Source: Candidatus Rokuibacteriota bacterium
GTDB lineage: Bacteria; Methylomirabilota; Methylomirabilia; Rokubacteriales; CSP1-6
Length of the DNA: 52,370 nucleotides
Reading direction: 5' to 3'
NCBI GenBank assembly: GCA_003220435.1
Contig: QHSL01000084.1
Coordinates: 5,842-58,211 of the forward strand
Shown here: positions 50,130-52,370 of the stretch, piece after piece
Position numbering within the stretch: the first letter of the stretch is position 1
Layout: each line of letters begins with the position of its first letter
Translations under genes and position numbers: made by a program
Notes under the pieces: model-generated
Databases searched by the model: none
Told to the model about the DNA's origin: nothing
What the model saw: the letters and a program-made list of their open reading frames with translations, nothing else

Positions 50130-50556
50130 GGTTCCCCTGGTCGCGCTGCCAGGCGCACGTAGCGGCGACCCGGCGTCCCGTTTTGGCTGCGTTCCTGAGT
50201 GTCTTGGTTGCCTTGTCCGGCACACTTGAGAGCGACGCGATGTCTCTGGCGTCGTGAGAGCGATGCGTACTGGGTGGTGGTGTCGCGCCCCGAGACGATG
50301 CCATGATCGTGAGGGGGGTCCGTGAGAGCAAAGAAGCCGAGCTAGTGACTGGGTGACTCAAACACGGTGCCGTGTCTTCGGAGCGCGACGCCGTAGACAC
50401 GAGCGGCGCCCGGCGCGCCCAAGTTCGTGCCGGAAGTGGAGTCTGCAAGGCCAAGACTGAGGCCGCGCGTGACGGGACCTCGCTGCGGACCGACGTGCTC
50501 CTTGCGCGGGCACCAGGGTTCTGGCGCTTCGCCCCTGGCGTGGATGCCACATGCGG
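50130..50556 (+). other. Long intergenic stretch, no gene recognised
   Basis: About 430 bases between hairpin C and the response-regulator stop. Contains short hairpins such as CACGG-tg-CCGTG near 50365-50376. A 155-codon minus-strand open frame covers much of it but its Ser/Arg/Thr-rich sequence, overlap with hairpin C and lack of known motifs argue against a gene. No promoter or RNA recognised. Confidence 0.45.
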
Positions 50557-52116
50557 TTACGACGCGAGAAATTCTCGGGCGTGAATGCCGTAGCGCTTCA
50601 TCTTGAGATGCAAAGTCTTGTAATCCGTCCGGAGGATCCGCGCCGCCTCAGTCTTGTTCCCGCGTGCGGCTCGAAGCGCCTGCCGGCTCATCTGCCGCTC
50701 AGCCTCGGCGGCGGCCCTGTCCGCGCGCTGCTTCATCGACGCTCTCGCTGGCAGGGGATTTCCTTCGACGGAGGATTCGGCGGTGCCCTCTACGGGAAGG
50801 GGCAGGAGGTGCATCGGGCCGATCTCATCCGAGCTCAGGAGCACGGCGCGCCGGATGACGTTCCGGAGTTCCCGGACGTTACCCGGCCAGGAATGCCGGA
50901 GGAGAAGCTGGACTGCCTCCGCAGAGATTCCGCGGACAGGCCGCCGAAGCTCCATGCTCGCTTCCGCCAGGAACCGCTTGGCTAGGTCGAGAATGTCGTC
51001 CCGTCGCTCTCGGAGTGGGGGCACGGTGATGACGAATTCGGTCAGACGGTAATAGAGATCCTGTCGGAACCGGCTCGCCCGCATCTCCCGCTCGAGCGGC
51101 ACGTTGGACGTCGCGATGATCCGGACGTCGACCGGGACCGCGCGTCTCCCTCCGAGAACCTGGACCTGTCGCTCCTGCAACACTCGGAGGAGCTTGGACT
51201 GGGTCGTCATGGGCAAGTTGACGATCTCGTCAAGGAACAGGCTTCCGCCCTCGGCAAGCTCGAAGTGCCCTTCCTTCCGCCGGTCGGCGCCGGTGAACGC
51301 GCCCTTCTCGTAGCCGAACAGCTCCGATTCGATTAGCGTGTCGGGAATGGCGCCGCAGTCCAGAGCGATGAAGGGCTTCTCGCGGCGGGTGCTGAGCTGG
51401 TGGATGGCCCGCGCGACGAGCTCTTTTCCGGTACCGGTCTCCCCCTGGATCAGGATCGTGAAAGTGGATTCAGCCACTTGCTCGATTTGCTGGATCACCT
51501 GCTGGATCTCTGGGCTGAGACCGATGAGCCACACGAGCGCGCCGTGCTCGCGTAGCTGGCGCCTGAGCTCCTCCACGTCGGCGCCGAGCTGCTGATACTC
51601 GAGGGCTCGCCGGACGGCGAGCCCAATTGCTTCGGGGCGCACCGGTTTCGTGAGGTAGTCGGACGCCCCGAGCCGCATGGTCTCGACGGCCGAAGGGATG
51701 TCGCCGTACCCGGTGAGCACGATCACCGGGAGCCGCGGGGCGAGCTCCCGGAGCCTCCGCAGAGTCTCCATCCCGTCGAGCTCTGGCATCCGAATGTCCA
51801 GGATCGCGCTCGAAAAGGTCCTCGACGCCACGTGGTCCAAGGCTGTCAGGCCGCTCGCCGCTGTGACGACCTTGAATCCCTCGATTTGCAGGGCGTCGGT
51901 CAGGAGCGCCCGGACAGACGGCTCGTCATCGACGACCAGAACCGTGGGCGTTGCCCGGCCTCTCGAGCCCGGCGCCGACGGCGCGGTCGCCGCGTCTGCG
52001 CTGCTCTCTGCGGATTCGGGTATCCCTGGAGATTCGTTGGGGCCGCTGCGAGGGAACGAAAGTGATCCCGACCCTGACGTGTTCGTCTCGACAACTCCCT
52101 TCCTTCGGTAGTCCGG
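50557..52116 (-). CDS. Sigma-54-dependent response regulator (NtrC family), start uncertain
   Basis: NtrC-type regulator. Receiver domain: [20 protein letters not shown] (acidic pocket), phospho-aspartate in [13 protein letters not shown], and lysine in [13 protein letters not shown]+ domain: Walker [20 protein letters not shown] in [20 protein letters not shown], Walker [14 protein letters not shown]. Fis-type HTH at the C-terminus ([20 protein letters not shown]). Stop at 50557. The frame is open back to the TAG at 52117-52119, but no ATG, GTG or TTG occurs upstream of the acidic pocket in that frame; candidates are CTG 51939, or a non-canonical start just after the riboswitch. Well spaced Shine-Dalgarno AAGGA precedes TTG 52094 in another frame, so an indel is possible. 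Confidence 0.85.
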   Translation of the reverse strand, partial: PDYRRKGVVETNTSGSGSLSFPRSGPNESPGIPESAESSADAATAPSAPGSRGRATPTVLVVDDEPSVRALLTDALQIEGFKVVTAASGLTALDHVASRTFSSAILDIRMPELDGMETLRRLRELAPRLPVIVLTGYGDIPSAVETMRLGASDYLTKPVRPEAIGLAVRRALEYQQLGADVEELRRQLREHGALVWLIGLSPEIQQVIQQIEQVAESTFTILIQGETGTGKELVARAIHQLSTRREKPFIALDCGAIPDTLIESELFGYEKGAFTGADRRKEGHFELAEGGSLFLDEIVNLPMTTQSKLLRVLQERQVQVLGGRRAVPVDVRIIATSNVPLEREMRASRFRQDLYYRLTEFVITVPPLRERRDDILDLAKRFLAEASMELRRPVRGISAEAVQLLLRHSWPGNVRELRNVIRRAVLLSSDEIGPMHLLPLPVEGTAESSVEGNPLPARASMKQRADRAAAEAERQMSRQALRAARGNKTEAARILRTDYKTLHLKMKRYGIHAREFLAS

Positions 52117-52190
52117 CTATCAGGCGTGCCGCCTGACCCGTGGCTTTGCGTCCCCGCCTCGCGGCGGGTTTGCCCTTATCGGGAGGAGCT
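52095..52190 (-). promoter_or_regulatory. Cyclic-di-GMP class I (GEMM) riboswitch
   Basis: On the minus strand: AAGGGCAAACC (complement of 52167-52177), stem CGCC-GCGA-GGCG with a GNRA tetraloop, GGGACGCAAAGCC (complement of 52142-52154), stem AGGC-ggca-GCCT-like, then ATAGCCGGACTACCG. Order, conserved strings, GNRA loop and spacing match the GEMM-I aptamer. Just downstream is AAGGAAGGGAG; upstream CTCCC (near 52181-52185) can pair with GGGAG at 52095-52099, so ligand binding could expose or hide the ribosome site of the following regulator gene. Confidence 0.9.
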
Positions 52191-52206
52191 CTTCGAGGTC
52201 ACCCTC

Positions 52207-52235
52207 AGTTTACGCAGGCAGGCGCAGCTCTACAA
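52207..52235 (-). promoter_or_regulatory. Candidate sigma-70 promoter for the riboswitch-regulator unit
   Basis: Minus strand: TTGTAG (complement of 52230-52235), 17-base spacer, TAAACT (complement of 52207-52212). Transcription would start near 52200, about 10 bases before the riboswitch. Each hexamer matches consensus at 4 of 6 or better and the spacing is ideal. Further upstream (to 52370) I see no gene on either strand. Confidence 0.5.
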
Positions 52236-52370
52236 GGTCCGTACGCCGGTCAGTGCGCCAAACTACTCGGCTGGCCACGTTGCTATCGACCTTCGCCGCT
52301 TGGCCGGAACTCGGTCCGGTGGGGTCACGATCCCGTCTTAGGCCGTGGCCCGACTGATTCGCGGACGACG
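52236..52370 (+). other. Window-edge non-coding stretch, no feature seen
   Basis: About 135 bases upstream (minus-strand sense) of the promoter at 52207-52235. No convincing ORF, RNA or repeat is visible. A short plus-strand open frame across 52126-52341 runs through the riboswitch complement and is treated as spurious. Confidence 0.45.

Noticed and set aside
50083-50550. 155-codon minus-strand frame after the response regulator
   Set aside because: Ser/Arg/Thr-rich without motifs, overlaps hairpin C, and has no ribosome site.
52126-52341. 71-codon plus-strand frame at the window end
   Set aside because: Runs through the complement of the riboswitch and promoter; no family match.
1-52370. 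tRNA, rRNA, CRISPR array, prophage or insertion sequence
   Set aside because: No T-loop signature with a cloverleaf, rRNA conserved segment, regular spaced repeats, integrase or transposase was seen on either strand by eye.

Overview
The window is one stretch of a GC-rich bacterial chromosome of Gram-negative cell plan: it carries a full Tol-Pal locus, the outer-membrane assembly lipoprotein BamD and several lipobox signal peptides. Genes are tightly packed, often joined by 4-base GTGA or 1-base TGATG overlaps, with many GTG starts. I see no tRNA, rRNA, CRISPR array, transposase or phage gene. The gene style fits an uncultivated soil or groundwater lineage such as Candidatus Rokubacteria/Methylomirabilota; that placement is inference only.

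Layout. 1-5.7 kb: partial cupin gene (minus), luciferase-like monooxygenase, a DHOD-like flavoprotein with a probable frameshift at its 5' end, a CgeB-type glycosyltransferase, threonine synthase and an alkyladenine DNA glycosylase. 5.9-7.5 kb: metallo-beta-lactamase-fold hydrolase and a secreted protein (minus). 7.5-12.4 kb: tolQ-tolR-tolA-tolB-pal-cpoB. 12.4-17.8 kb: mixed genes (anti-sigma-like protein, hydrolases, DUF502, SDR, glyoxalase II-like enzyme, diiron ferritin-like protein). 17.8-22.8 kb (minus): a Gld-type ABC system (ATPase, permease, GldG-like protein, DUF4340 protein). 22.9-24.8 kb (minus): BFN-domain protein, a single-ring AAA+ ATPase ending in GQYL (the proteasome-docking tail of Mpa/ARC) and YbgC-type thioesterase. 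24.8-27.4 kb: MFS transporter, double-hotdog protein, ACT-domain protein.

27.7-44.1 kb is one long minus-strand run. From its 5' end it holds a methyltransferase, a 2-hydroxyacid dehydrogenase, a DUF1445 protein, the 5-oxoprolinase subunits PxpB, PxpC and PxpA around a class III aminotransferase, the glycine cleavage genes gcvT-gcvH-gcvPA-gcvPB, a broken methyltransferase remnant, lipoate ligase, NUDIX hydrolase, leucyl aminopeptidase, PHP phosphoesterase, an ArsC-like protein and an epoxide hydrolase. It reads as an amino-acid and glutathione-breakdown block (peptides, 5-oxoproline, glycine), with the lipoate ligase able to serve GcvH.

44-50 kb: GNAT acetyltransferase, HlyD/EmrA adaptor (minus), BamD, threonine aldolase and two dipeptide/oligopeptide ABC ATPases without permeases. 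50.6-52.4 kb (minus): a sigma-54-dependent response regulator preceded by a clear class I cyclic-di-GMP riboswitch and a candidate promoter.

Most noteworthy: the riboswitch-controlled regulator; the GQYL-tailed AAA+ ATPase; three copies of an intergenic hairpin family whose arms differ in sequence but still pair, with a conserved GTGTAGTCAGC at the loop edge (plus one unrelated-looking cousin); and -10-like boxes placed where several genes would be translated from leaderless mRNAs.
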